Shown here piece after piece: positions 12,691 through 24,820 of a DNA stretch of 64,000 nucleotides. Location: contig OX352772.1 in assembly GCA_947095535.1 (NCBI GenBank), forward strand, positions 48,689,445-48,753,444, in the 5' to 3' direction. Position 1 is the first letter of the stretch, and each line of letters starts with the position of its first letter. The DNA comes from Poecilobothrus nobilitatus. Taxonomy: Eukaryota > Arthropoda > Insecta > Diptera > Dolichopodidae. The position numbers and the translations under genes are program-made. The notes under the pieces are model-generated. The model worked only from the letters and a program-made list of their open reading frames with translations, was not told where the DNA came from and did not search any database.

Positions 12691-12737
12691 TATACTGCGA
12701 TATCTAGAATAGATTCTTGTCGTAGATGGAAGGTTTT

Positions 12738-13518
12738 TTATACTCGTATGAGTATGATGTTCAATATATTAATTTACCTTTACGTTTGTGACACCTTGAA
12801 AGAGCCGAGCTATCAATAAATCAAATAAATCAATAAATAATCAATCTATCTAGCTATCTATCTAGCTATCAATCAATATCCATAAACTCAGGTGTATGGA
12901 TCGGATTCAGATCAAAAACTAAGTTGATCAATTCTAAGTTGATTAAGCCATGTACGTGCGTCCGTCCACATGATAATTCAAAAAATAAAGGAGCTGAAAT
13001 TTTTCTAATCTTTTCTGGGTTCTGAAATTTTTAACTTCTCACTTTTGTAAAATTGTTAGTTTCGCTATTTAAATCTAGCAAGTTCAACTGGAGGGTTCGA
13101 GTAGCTGCCATTGGTGTGAGGTATCTGAAGTGAGATTGCAATGAGGTATATGAAATTTTGTGAAAAGATATCAGGTTGCATGCCAACAACTTTTGTAAAA
13201 TTTGGTTGTGCAAACTGAAACTGGTGCTCAGGTAGCTTATATATCTTGGAACTTAATTAAATTAAGCATCTGAAATCTTATAAAAGACTATCAAGTTTTA
13301 TGGCAATAACTTCTGTATAATAAAATGTACTTGGTTCGAGGCAACACGTTCGAGTAGCTATCATTCAAGTTCAAAATTTGCATAAATATATTAGTACTTA
13401 ATAAAATAAAACATCAGAAATTTTCTAAAAAATGATCAAGTTTTCTGCAAAAATTATATATTATGTTCATACAGGTATCCTAGAGTTGACACAGTCTCCT
13501 CTATACATTTCTTCGTTA
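12738..13518 (-). mobile_element. HINE (DINE-1-like), reverse copy
   Basis: The order is that of the 8.97 kb copy read backwards: TATACTCGTATGAGTA hairpin, TACGTTTGTGACACCTTG, GGATCGGATTCAGATC, CGTGCGTCCGTCC, then units with GTAGCTGCCATT. It closes with GTTCATACAGGTATCC and AGAGTTGACACAGTCTCCTC. A CTATC/ATCAAT microsatellite has grown at about 12812-12885. It lies about 50 bases from family B copy 1. Confidence 0.7.
12812..12885. repeat. AATAAATC / CTATCTAG microsatellite
   Basis: Runs of AATCAATAAAT are followed by repeats of CTATCTAGCTATC and ATCAATC. They interrupt the reverse HINE between its CTTTCAAGG-like block and the GGATCGGATTC block. Confidence 0.7.
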
Positions 13519-13519
13519 G

Positions 13520-16500
13520 TAATAAAAATATTCTAACTGAATGATAGTTTGATAATTTTTTTTATGTGGTGATCTAGTGTCATGGATGATCTAGTATCTA
13601 AAATCATTGAGGTGATTTTTTTTTTAAATTATCTGCTTTAGGTTTTACTAAATCACAGCTTCATAATATGTAGTAAAATTTCCTATAGAGAATGGCTATT
13701 GTACAATTTATATTTTTTTTAAATTCTTAGATCCTTTATGTTAATTTTCAATATATAAGAAGTATCTTTAAATAGGTTTAAAAAAAAATTCGTTTAGAAC
13801 ATTGTACATTTTACTCAAAAATATTAAATCTTTATTAGGAGCAGAGAAATTTATCTACTATTCATCTAAAGTTATTGTTTTTTTTTTTATAGGTACACTT
13901 TTATAACTTTTGTGTTTCTCCATAAGATACCGATGGTAAATGTTACAATTGATGTATTAATTGATTATCAATTCATTTTATTCTCATTCTATTTTTGTTT
14001 TTACCCAAAGACGTGACAATATTAGAAGAATGAGAAATTTTACCTTTTCTCACTTAATAATTTAAAAAAAAAATGTTCAACATAGTTTTACTAATGTCCT
14101 TGTTAGAATGAAAGAAAAAAAAAATAACGGCTTTTATAACTTTTGTAACGCAGTTGTAGGATATGAATTTTTTTTTAATTTCTTGAATAAGACTTATATT
14201 GGTTTTGCTTGAATTTGTTAAGGACTTTAAGGACTTTATAATAAGATAAAAAAATTAAAGATAAATTTTTAAATACATAAATTATTTTGTGGACTTTATT
14301 ATGATAATGAGGATTAAGTTTCTCTTTTTAGAAATCGTAGGTAATAATTAAATAATGTATGATCTAATAACCTAACGATCATAAGTGATGACTCAATGAC
14401 TGATTCAATTCAGAACTAAGTAAAATAACGATTTTATTTGTCGACTCTTGATTTTTGTTTCTAAGAAGACACGCGTTTACAAGCCAGATAAATAATACTT
14501 TAGAATACAAGTTGCATATTTAGTTTTAATTTTTCTAATGTGCACTCTTCTAGGTTATGTTTGCAACTTCACTTATGTATGATTCAACTATTAAGCCAGT
14601 TTTACACAATATGATTTTAAACATATTTAAATTTTTTTGTCCGCATTCATTCTTTGATCTAATATTTTTTGTTTAAGCATATCTAGGTTTGTAAATCGAA
14701 TCAATTTCAAAGTCTGTAAATTCAAATTTATATCCTAGCTCTATTCTTCGTTAAATAATAAAAAAAAACCTCTCAAATCATTTGAAAATGTAAAATTAAT
14801 TTCATTTTATATTCATAGAGATTTATTAAAATAATCATATTTTATATCTGGGTATTCTAAACGATTTTTAAAAATGTAAAAAAAAAACAATCAATTTTTT
14901 GTGCACCTTTCTTCAAAATGTCTAAGAATTTTTTTTGTATTCAACATCATCAACACTTTTTTTTGCAGTAGTAGTCGTGGACAATTATTTTCAAAAGAAT
15001 AAAAAACAAAAATATAACAAAGAAATTGACAACTTTTAAAATCTATTTTTCTACTTAAACTCATTTTCTTTCCTGTCTACTATTTTTCGCTACAACACTT
15101 TCAATCTTTTTACCTCTGTCATTTCTTTGGACACTGGTATACAATTTTTAGGTTTTCTATATAGGATAAAATATTTATTTTTTGTTCAATTTATTGCTAC
15201 TTGTTAAATGAATCACTAAATTTTATTTTTTATGTTTTTTTTTTTTTTGGAAAGTGGTACAAGTTTAAATAGTGTATAGAAAAATGAAGAGAATTAACAA
15301 GAAGAAAGATTGAAAAGGACAAAAATAAAAAAAAAATAAAAATAAAAACGAACCGTTTAACTAAATTGGCCAACATTTTTATTTGACATGTCAATTAGTA
15401 ATCAGTAAAAGTTCATTAAGAACTTAACTATCTCTATACATTGTCCTTTTCAATATTTTTTTTTTTGTTTATTGTTTGTAGCTTTGTCTCTTTCTGATAT
15501 TCAGACTATTATGATGTCACAAAAAAAAAAAAAAAGAAAGAAATTCAAAAAAGAGAGGCAAAAAAAAAGTAATAAACTTTTTTTTATTGGCTTTTCTTCG
15601 TGTGTTTTTCATTGAAAAAAAAATTAATTTTTTTTTAATTTTTCCGGTGATTACAATAACTATATACACCTTTAGTGATTACTTTTGAACTTTTTTCGTT
15701 ATAGTACTTATATATTAAATAGTTGAATGTTTTTGTTGTTGTTATTATATGGTTATTGGTATGTTCAATTCCAAAAATGTTGAGGAGACAACAAGACCAA
15801 TATTTAATCATTTTTAATTTGAATGTTAAACAATGTTGATTAATAAATGATTTTTTTTGTTTGTTTTGTTTTTTCTATTTTTATATATTTCTAGAAGAAG
15901 AGGTGGGTGTAAGAAATTACGATAGATAAAATATATTGTTAAGTAGGGACAATATTAATAAAGAGAATGGAAAAGATAATGATGATAAAACTCTGGTTGA
16001 CGGTTGATAAGAAGATATGTACGATCCTGAAATGATAATATTATTATAATGAAAAAAAAAAACAAAATTAAACTGAAAATGAATTAAATTAAAAGGATGT
16101 TCATTTTTTTTTTTGTTTTTCTGTAATTTTTGCAAGTCCTTTTGTTGATCCTTTGTCAATTATGGAATTGAAGTTTGGTCCTTTTTTTTTATTATTATTA
16201 TTATTTTATATTTGTATTTGTAATTGAGTTATTAGTTCACTGATTGAATGATTTTTTGTTGTTTTTGTAAGTAATTGTGATTACTTTTTGTTTTTTTTTT
16301 TTTGTTGAAATTAATGAATTGAGTCTCGGATAATTGAGTGGCATTTTGATTTCAATGATTAAATGAAAATGTAAACGTTGCTTTGTCTTGTTTTTTTTTA
16401 AATTTTTCGATTGACTTTAGCATTGGTATTAAAAAACAGAAAAAAAAAAACCAAAAAGAGTTTTTATTTGTTTACAATAAAAAAATAAGAAGAAAACAAA

Positions 16501-16760
16501 AAAATTATGTCCTTTTAATTAAGAACAGTGAGTTCTCCTTTACTTTTTCATTAACTTTGTTAGTGATAAAATAAAAATCAAATATATATTTGGAGTTGAC
16601 AAGTAAATTTTTTTTCTGTTTTGTTTATATTACACTTGTCTAAATATTATTAATTAATTACAAAATGAAAAAAAAAAAATTTTTTTTTTTTTTTTGAATG
16701 ATAATTGGTTAAATTTTTGCTAATTGGACTAAAAAATTTTCAACGGAAAAAAAAATGCAA
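13520..16760. other. AT-rich stretch without a supported gene
   Basis: Long T and A runs (for example near 15240, 15530, 16160, 16280 and 16680) with short junk frames. Near 14458 on the plus strand a pyrimidine run precedes nine codons and a stop (KTRVYKPDK). This is too short to call. I see no repeat family. Confidence 0.5.
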
Positions 16761-16764
16761 GAAG

Positions 16765-17457
16765 GAATAAAGTTTACCTTGTCAACTCTAAACTAGCAGT
16801 ACCTACGAACACATTAATATAGTGTTTAAAATAATATGTATTATCCCTGAGTTTTTAGGATGTGTATTATTTTTTGAACCTTTCATTATTGTACAAAAAT
16901 AAATTTAAAATATTGTAAAAATAAGTTGTAGGGGCTCAAAAATTTAAACCTTTTTCCATGTTACACTTTTTTGTCTTATTAGTTCTCAATATATATAAAT
17001 CGAGTACAGAAATCTGAATGGCAGTTACGCAAAACAATGGTTCGAATAATTTGAAAATTTGCAAAAATAATTGCCATTTTACATAACTTGGCCATTTTAA
17101 TTTTCATCCTTCTGGCCTTCTTAATGTATTGGAAATAATGAAACTGAGTACAGAAATTTTCATCACAGTTACCAGAAGATGTTGTCTGATCTTCACCGAA
17201 AACAACAACGTACTTAAAAACTGTTTTAAAAAAAAATTTTGTAGAAGAATTTCATAACTCTAGCTTTTTTAGTTTTTTAAGTTCTCGTAGTAACAGATAA
17301 AAGAATGGTCATAGCTTAATTGACTAATTTTTCGATACTGATAGAATTCATACACTTCAGTTATAATATATTTATTATGCATAGTTTTATCCGTTATAAA
17401 CGGAAGAGCAATTTTAATTTACCCATGACCACCAGACTCTTACGGATATAATAATAT
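16765..17457 (+). mobile_element. HINE (DINE-1-like), strongly diverged
   Basis: Family landmarks survive: TTGTCAACTCTAAACTAGC then TACGAACAC at the left, GAGTACAGAAAT and GGCAGTTACGCAAAAC units in the middle, AGTTCTCGTAGTAACAG where other copies have GTTATCGTGCGGAC, and CTTACGGATATAATAAT at the right. Many substitutions make this an older copy than those at 9 and 42 kb. Confidence 0.55.
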
Positions 17458-18156
17458 TAGTGTAAAATTTCTAAAAAGTGAAATACCAATTGGTAATAGA
17501 AGTAAGTAAATAATTGATACTCTTTCTAATTTGAATAATTGTGATTTATTTAAAGAATGTATTTATAATATTATGATGCATGATCCATGTAGGATATAAA
17601 AGGCATCATGTCTTCACATAAAACGTAACGTAAAACTCTGGTGCCGCAGTATTAAAACACATATTTGTGATTGGTATATGGTTTCAAGTTTTTACTAATG
17701 AGACTCCGAACAAGTTCAATTTACAATTGTAGGAATAACCAACGTGAAGCGAAAAATAGGAATATTTTATAAATATAATTTGCATTTCATTTTTTTTCAT
17801 TGCCTTTGAAGGTGTTACCTAAAGGAACTCTAAAATTTAAGTTAAAACTGGATTTCTTATAATATCATTTAACTTATTGAAATTTTTATATAAATTTATA
17901 ATTAATGTGGTAAGAAAATATTTTAACCTTTTTGATTTTTCCTGAAGCTAAGTGATAATCTTCAATAATTTTCCAGAAATTGTAAACTTTCTTGATATTG
18001 ATTTTTTTTTCTCTATTAAACTTACTTCATCGAGAATCAGAATACTGTGGATGAGCAACAAAAGTATTAACAAGCCATATAATAGCTCAAATTTGAAAAC
18101 TTGGAAGAAGTAGAAAAGGAAGAAAACTTTCATATATTTAACTCATGTATCTAAAG

Positions 18157-18233
18157 CTATTTAATCGATTCTAGTGATTCATAGAATAAAATAAGTAAAA
18201 CAGTTACCAGACCAATGGTAATGAAGATAATTC
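18157..18233 (-). CDS. Candidate terminal exon with a membrane segment
   Basis: On the minus strand the acceptor TTTCATTTGCCATTTAG, with a possible branch site about 25 bases upstream, is followed by two bases and 24 open codons, then TAG. The peptide begins IIFITIGLVTVLLILF and ends YESLESIK: a hydrophobic run long enough to span a membrane and a short acidic tail. The two leading bases (GA) mean the previous exon must end in phase 1, as the candidate at 44959-45043 does. T-rich DNA tends to encode hydrophobic residues, so chance remains a serious alternative. No family is recognised. Confidence 0.22.
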
Positions 18234-18743
18234 CTAAATGGCAAATGAAATTGAAACCAACTTAAGAACACGAAAAGTACTTCTTTAAAAAAAAAAAATT
18301 ATGAAAAAACATAGAAAGATACATATTTTTAGAAATAGGCCATATTAATTCAACGAATAACAAACTATAAGTTAAAAAGCTTTTGTATAAATTGGATAAT
18401 GAACGAATGAAAGGGGTCGTGAATTAAAGTCATTCAAATTAAGACTATAATGGCTTTATTTATTAATAGAATGCGAAATAAAGCTAAATCGGGAGGTTTT
18501 TTTGCTTATGGCTTTATTTCACATAATATTGTAAAATCTCCGCTTAACAAATTGTTGAAACTCTGATTTTGTAACCAGTCTTAAGATATTTCTTAAATAT
18601 TTTTTACATAAAAACTTTTTGATAACAAACAATTTGAAAAAAAATTTTTTTATTTTTTAATACATTTTTCATATATTCTATGTGGTTGTAATTCGTAATG
18701 TTTTAGGAAACATTATGGTTTCTCGCATTTGAATCTGAAATAA

Positions 18744-18802
18744 AACCATACATACGCAAAAAAAAACGGTGAAATGGCTTTAGTTCGCGTATGTTTATGG
18801 TT
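18744..18802. repeat. Imperfect hairpin, arms 14-16 bp
   Basis: AACCATACATACGC at 18744-18757 pairs with GCGTATGTTTATGGTT at 18787-18802, with one small bulge. The 29-base loop contains an A run. It resembles the end of a short palindromic element, but I see no target duplication. Confidence 0.6.
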
Positions 18803-19279
18803 ACCTTCCTCGAATGAACATAGTTTAATCGACTAACATAAAAAATCATCGAAAACTAAAATATGTACCTATAAATTTTGAAAATTATTAATATAATAAC
18901 AGGAAAGGTAGCATTAAAATCAATTAAAAATTTTTTTTTTGAAATATCTAGTTGTATTAACAATTAACAATGTTTTTACATTCTCATTTTTAAAAATAAC
19001 TTGGCATTTCTTTAATCCTTGAAATTTCATTAAAGTAAATCCTTATAATAAAAAAAAAACCAAACAAAAATTCTTAATGATATTTTCTAAATAATGTTCA
19101 ATCATATAATTTCTAATAACTGTTATAAAATATTTTTTATTATTTAATTTAAACGAAAATATTTTTTGTTTAATTAATTTCAATATTAAAAGTATAAAAC
19201 ACTCAATAACTGTTTCCATAACTTTTGGCATTTATTTTTTTTTTTGTTTTGCTACCATAATAACACCAACAGTTTATTA

Positions 19280-19330
19280 AATGTTTGTTCCTGTTCCTCT
19301 TAAACACTTCCTGCAGTCTCTGCCTCCCAA
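19280..19330. other. GC-balanced islet of unknown role
   Basis: About 45 bases with roughly half G+C stand out in DNA of about one fifth G+C. On the plus strand a pyrimidine tract ends CTTCCTGCAG before nine codons and a TAA that overlaps AATAAA. On the minus strand an open frame reads VFGRQRLQEVFKRNRNKH. The two readings conflict and neither is a known family. Confidence 0.2.
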
Positions 19331-20301
19331 ACACACTCAACAATAAAATGACAAAAACATAAAAACAAAAAATATTTTCACCTTAGTGGGGTGCTTATAC
19401 TGTTTAATATACTTATGCTAATTACAAGTTGATATCTATTCATTAATATACAATAGAAAACACCTGTATACTGTGGAACTAAACGACTCTGAACGATAAG
19501 TGGGGAGAAAGAGAATTATATCTCTTAAAAAAGAAAATATTTTTCTCAAATACAAAATATCTAAAGTTATTCATATTTTCCTTAACATAAACACACACCC
19601 ACACACTACAAATTAATGCTAATGTGCAGATTTGTATAGCAATTAACAATGGGTAATTTTCATGTCATGTGGAAGTATCATTATAACGGTATAATGGGGT
19701 GTTCTTAAAAAAACTTCTTCTTAAATTAAAAAAAAAAAACAAAAAAATGTTAGCTTCAAAAAAACAAAACTGTTATTAATGGATTGTAGGGGTGGAAATG
19801 CGTTGATTTACCAGAACATAACAGAGCGCCGAGTGGTAAAAATAAAAGAAAAAAAACAACAATTAATGAGGAAAAAATCATCATTTTTGTTTTTTTTTTT
19901 ATACAAGTGCCACTTTTATAATATACTGAGTAGAATTGAAAATAAAAATTGAGAAAAAAAAATATGAATTATTAAAAAAAAAAGAAAAAACCATAAATAA
20001 AAAAAAAAAACATTTTTAAGAAAAATAAAAATGAAAAAAAAAATTTCTATAAAGAAAAAATAAAAATTAACGAGAATAAAATAATGTTGAAAAAAAGGAA
20101 AAATAAAAATTTTCATCATTTGTTTGTATTGTTATTTTTATGTACTTATATATATGCATTATGTACCTACATATAAATAAATTATTTATTAAAAGATATG
20201 AAGATATGTACATATAAATAAAGATATAGGTACATATGTTGTGTAGAGATACATATTGGTATATTATTTTTTGTCGTTTTATTTTATTTTTCTTGCTGTT
20301 G

Positions 20302-20306
<5 letters not shown>

Positions 20307-20338
<32 letters not shown>
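20307..20338. repeat. (TA)n microsatellite
   Basis: A pure alternating TA run of about 16 units. More interrupted TA-rich DNA continues to about 20440. Confidence 0.95.
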
Positions 20339-20342
<4 letters not shown>

Positions 20343-21008
20343 GTATATATATGTATTTCATAATATATAGTACGAGTAGTATATAAACATATATAAAACA
20401 TAGATATATATATATTATATTATTATTATTTATATTTATATTTATGATGTGTTGTGCAGCAATGCCATTAAAAAACAACGGTACTTTCGCGTCCTATATT
20501 TTTTATTAATTGCTTTTTATATGCCATCATAAATGTTAAAAGTGGTAAAAGCGTTAAATTAATGCGGAAGAGGTACAATTTTTTTTTTTTTTTTATTAAG
20601 AAAAATTTTTTCAGTATAGTATGGTAAAAAGTTGTAGTACTGTTTTGTATTTTTTTTTTTGACAAAATTTTTGTATCTCTACTTTTCGAAGCCTCAAAAA
20701 AAATCTTAAATTTAATTTCTGTGTAGGTATATAAAAGAAAAACAAATGCATAAACTTTGTTATATTCATTTTATATTTTGTACGCGAGAGCTTTGGAATA
20801 ATTATAGTACATATTTCTCTTTTTATTGATCTTAATTCTATAAATGTTTTGAAATCTTAATATAAGTAGGTGTGTCATCGATGTCATTTGATAGTTAATA
20901 GATATACAGAGGTTTCGACTCTAAATAGTTTTTCTTGAAATGAAAATATAAAAATTATTTCATATGAGGTTTATTCTTAATGGTTTTTGAGATAACCGGT
21001 ATTCAAAG

Positions 21009-21110
21009 TACAGTACCCCTCGGATAATTAAATTACCTCGTCAAAAATGTAGGATTTCTTAAGTAATAACCAGGGAAGATAAATGTCCGAATCCCGGATA
21101 ATTGCCTTAT
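21009..21110 (+). mobile_element. pogo/Tigger-like terminal fragment
   Basis: After a TA, the sequence CAGTACCCCTCGGATAATTA resembles the terminal inverted repeat of pogo/Tigger elements (CAGTA..CCC..GGATAATT). A second subterminal motif, ATCCCGGATAATTGCC, lies about 80 bases inside, as is usual in that group. I could not find the opposite end, so this is a solo or truncated end. Confidence 0.45.
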
Positions 21111-21689
21111 TGAAGTAAATAAAAAAATCACTCTTTTTTACGCCACTGAGGTAAATAAATATATTGCATCTTTTTTGTGATATTTTTTCTACTATTTCTG
21201 TATTATTATCCTCTATATTCTATAACCTATTAAATCGTTATTTTAGTTGCAAAATTATTAATTTTTTTTAATTTGGAAAATTGTGATAATTTTGTGCTGC
21301 TTTTCGAATATATAACGGTGATTTTATTTTTAAATTTTCAAAGTTTTTATTTACGTTGTCACAGTTTGTATAATACTTTTATCATTTTTAAGATAATTTA
21401 ACATAAACTTGCTGTACTTCAATCAATTTAAATCCGTTTTATTACGAGTTTTCTTTTATATTTAGGAAACAAAAAAAAAAAATGAGTCAGTTATTTTAAA
21501 GTAAATTAATATTTTTTTTCTTATACTTATTTATAGGTTACTTTTAGCAGTTATAACCTTTTTATTTTGTTACATCATTGAAAACAATTTAAACACTTCA
21601 TTTTTGAAAAATCATTTTAGTTTTCTTATCATTGAACAATCAGTAAACATTAATCCTAAATAAACTTAAGTCATGATAATTGATAAACC

Positions 21690-21970
21690 AAAATGATAAT
21701 TAATCAAAATTTCAATTGGCTGCTGATTAGAGTGAAAAAATGCACATACTTCGGTTCGATGATATCTAACCAAGGAAGTTGCACCGATGAAATTAAAAGG
21801 AAATTAACAATTGTAAAAGTGCAAATAATTAAAGATAGAGATATTGGTGAAAAAAATAAAATTAACATTGGTGAATGCTCTCATATTTTGGAGAGATAAA
21901 TATCACATTGAAACGTGAATCGTGATGCAGGCAGATAATCTTATCTCCGATATTTTGGTCACATTGTTAT
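21690..21970 (+). pseudogene. LINE reverse transcriptase 3' fragment, part 1
   Basis: The plus-strand frame contains VKKCTYFGSMISNQGSCTDE followed by IKRKLTIVKVQI. This matches the YLGS-I-..G.C..EI..R...A segment downstream of the catalytic core in many insect LINE polymerases. Before the break comes YFGHIVI, the start of the conserved FGHI.R motif. The segment between them is decayed or deleted. A MITE at 21971-22464 interrupts the motif and part 2 resumes after it. It is not functional. Confidence 0.7.
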
Positions 21971-22464
21971 TACCCCTAACTATAATGATCATATGATGTC
22001 ATATGAGCATTCGATAAATATTCGATATGATTATATATGATATGCAAAATCACAACCCTAACTATAATAATCATTAGAAATCATTTGCAAAACTCAAACG
22101 TCAAAATTCAAAAAGTATTTTTGTTTTTTAATTTTTGTTTACGCATTTAAATTTAATTTATCTTGTAAAACGTAAAAAAATTAAATGTATAAATATGTCT
22201 GAGTCTGATTTTTGAAATTTTGAAATTCTTTTCAAACAAAAATTATAAAAAATTTTCAAATTTTCAAATTTAGTTTGCTCAAATCATAAAATTACTTATG
22301 GTGTATACGCTTTTTTTTTTGATATGCCTATGACTTGACGAATTTTTTCTAAATGACAACGAATGATTGTTATGACTATTACAGTTAATTATATGAAATG
22401 TCATACAATCGTATAAAATCATATGATATCATATGACATCATATGATCATTATAGTTAGGGGTA
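21971..22464. mobile_element. MITE with perfect 36-bp terminal inverted repeats
   Basis: 21971-22006 and 22429-22464 are exact reverse complements, starting TACCCCTAACTATAATGATC and continuing through ATATGATGTCATATGA. The outermost TA is probably the target duplication, which suggests a Tc1/mariner-type integration. The interior is AT-rich with no open frame. A degraded copy of the terminal motif (CCCTAACTATAATAATC) sits inside, near 22046. Insertion split a LINE fragment. Confidence 0.9.
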
Positions 22465-22640
22465 TTTGATACCATCAGAAAAAATGGAGAAACGTGTAGT
22501 GGAAGGAAAAGTGAGTGGAAAAAGAGCGAGGGACCGATCTCCTATCTGTTGATCAGATAAATTTTACACGAATAGAATAAAAAACCAGCAAAATTGATAC
22601 ATATGATACAAAATAGATCCACATTGGGGCAATATGTGAA
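22465..22640 (+). pseudogene. LINE reverse transcriptase 3' fragment, part 2
   Basis: Directly after the MITE, the reading continues TIRKNGEKRVVEGKVSGKRA and RDRSPIC, matching the II.GK..GKR..GR....W region near the end of LINE polymerases. Removing the MITE joins the FGHI motif to this segment. The frame then loses similarity. Confidence 0.65.
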
Positions 22641-22894
22641 GAATCTTATAATTTAATAACGAAGAAGGTATATTGAAAAGTAAAAAAGAGATCAAATGCT
22701 TGATAGAAATAGAAATAAAGGAATCGATAAATAAAATACGCAGAATTTTAGGAGAATACTCTTCTAAGTACAAACAATTTCTAATAAGGATTGTACTTAT
22801 GGATCAGGTTCGGAACAAATATGTTAAAAAGGGCTACTAAATTTTTATTTTTTTATTTTCTGGGATCATTGGTCACATATATGACATGTAAAAT

Positions 22895-22975
22895 ATCTGA
22901 TCAATGGTGCAGTGCGTAGGGCCTCGGTATTTTAGATGAAAGTCTCGGGTTCAAACATCGGTCAGGTCAAAATAA
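22895..22975 (+). mobile_element. SINE head, tRNA-derived
   Basis: CAATGGTGCAGTGCGTAGGG resembles an A box, and GTCTCGGGTTCAAACATCGG resembles a B box (GGTTCAAAC), at tRNA-like spacing. The anticodon region is not tRNA-like enough for a working tRNA. Only the head remains, followed immediately by the left end of a HINE. Confidence 0.6.
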
Positions 22976-22990
22976 TATATAAAATATAAT

Positions 22991-24570
22991 AAAACGAGGA
23001 AGAATACAGTTGCCTTTGTCAACTCTTAGATACCCGTACGAACCGTTAGTATGTTCACAGCCTGTCACTCTGCTTACAATATTATTTTTTTAATATTTTA
23101 GTATTTTAAAATAATTTGGGTGAATTTTATAATTTCTAGTACTATGGGTTGTATATATATTCAAACTATATGTTTATATGTACATTCTTCAAAAGCAGAT
23201 TCTAACCTTTCACATAACGATTATCAATCCAAAACTTTTTCAAATATTCTATAGTACCATTTAATACTAAGCGGTAAATGTATATTAAATTTACTTAGTA
23301 CAAAACAGTAAATATAATTTTAAATATTATATTATATTATATTTAAATATTCCATTGACAGAATAATTTCTTATAAGTACAATAAAACTCTTATGTATGT
23401 ATGTATGTAAATACGGTGCTATATAATATACATCTATACTCTTATCATTCATTCATAAGTGACATATACGATAATGTAAATAAACATGATATTATATAAG
23501 TATGTATATATATTAATATCATATAAATAAAAATTCTTCAAGCAACCGTTATGTTGTTTATTTATTTACATTTTTATGTACTACGCATTATATCCTCAAC
23601 AATTTCAAATTATCGAGTAAAACAAAATGCAAAAAATTCGTTAAAGAAATTTGTTAGAAAATTTGAAAAAATCAAGTAACACTTTCGTCAATTATAAAGT
23701 AATCCTATATTATTAAAAAAAGTTGTTAACAGAAATAAGAATATAATGTTGAAGCTTTAATTTTTGTGTATTACTTCAAAAAAATGTTAACAGGTGTTCA
23801 AGTTACAGGTGTTTAAAAATAGAAAATTTTCAGTTTTTGACCCCTTACAGCTCCTAAACGGGGGGTGATACAAAAAAAAATTCTGAAATGACTCATACTT
23901 ATTTTCAAAGATCTAACTCAAAATTTCAAGTTTCCAACTGAAACCGTTTAGAAGATAGAAGGGTTGAAGGATTTTGCAAAATTTGAGTTTCACATAACGG
24001 TAAATTAAGACACCGTATGCCACAAATATATATTTATTGTATATATACTTTTAAAGCTAATAAAAGTAGTAATCGTTTGGCGTTCTCAAAATGAAGATAT
24101 ACCTTATACAACTTGTGCTATAATAATTTAAATATAGAGCTTTTTTGAACTTTTGGGGAGCTGTAGCTCCGTAACGGGTGGGGCTACAAAAAAAGTTAGT
24201 AAAAATAAAATTAATATTTTTGTGAGATCTATCAGTAGTTAAAATTTCATAGCTCTATTGCAAAAAAAATGTGGGGATCTAAAAGTTAGGTGTTCGAGAG
24301 CTACCCTAAGGCTTGGTCCAAACTCAACCAAAAAAAATAGGGAACCTACAAATTACTCCCAGAATATTTTGTGTAAATTTCAATATTCTAGCTTTCTTAG
24401 TTTTTGAGTTAGCGTGCTGACGGACGGACGGACGGACATGGCTCAAACGTCTTAGAATTTTTTTCTGATCCGATCCATACCTTTGAAGGTATATCTAGCT
24501 CGATTATTTCGAGGTGTTACAAACGGAGGAGTAATTTTATTATACCCGATCCTATCGTACGGGTATAATA
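22991..24570 (+). mobile_element. Composite HINE with family B interior
   Basis: The left end is AAAACGAGGAAGAATACAG then TTTGTCAACTCTTAGATACC. The right end has GAGTTAGCGTGCTGACGG, a GGACGGACGGACATGG block, GAGGTGTTACAAACGG and the closing hairpin TATTATACCCGATC/GTACGGGTATAATA. Within it, about 23775-24360 matches family B in reverse (TTACAGGTGTTTAAAAATAG, CTCCTAAACGGGGGGTG, CACATAACGGTAAATT). The first 700 bases after the left end match neither family and include a GTATGTAT microsatellite at about 23394. It could be one recombinant element or two nested ones. Confidence 0.55.
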
Positions 24571-24574
24571 ACGT

Positions 24575-24820
24575 AAACAGCTTTGCCACATTATTAAATT
24601 TTGCACTTAAGATTAATTTAATATAAATTTGTATATATTATAAATATATAAATACAAAAAACGTTTAATAGAAAACAAAACCAAATATGTAAAACAGTTT
24701 TACAAACACTCTGTATGTAATGTGCTATTTTTCAAGTTTTATTTTTTATATTTTCTTTATACTCGTATTGTTTTATTTTTATTTTTTTTATATACCACTA
24801 AAATAATGGTTGGAAGTTAC
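24575..24820. other. AT-rich spacer
   Basis: No repeat family or gene is recognised between the composite HINE and the exon candidate at 24821. Confidence 0.5.

Larger units (their letters stand above)
17460..20880. other. AT-rich stretch; one exon candidate and simple repeats
   Basis: Apart from the entries at 18157-18233, 18744-18802, 19280-19330 and 20307-20338, I see nothing coding. On the minus strand at about 18018-18036 a pyrimidine tract ending CCACAG is followed 19 bases later by GTAAGT. This could be a micro-exon or chance. A TATAAAAG at about 17597 has no gene to serve. Confidence 0.45.

Noticed and set aside
17590..17630. Core promoter at a TATAAAAG
   Set aside because: TATA-like strings are expected often in this DNA, and no transcript or open frame starts downstream. 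The same applies to TATAAAAGGGAG near 36897.
22895..22975. Functional tRNA
   Set aside because: The boxes are tRNA-like but the arms do not pair as a cloverleaf. A SINE head fits better.
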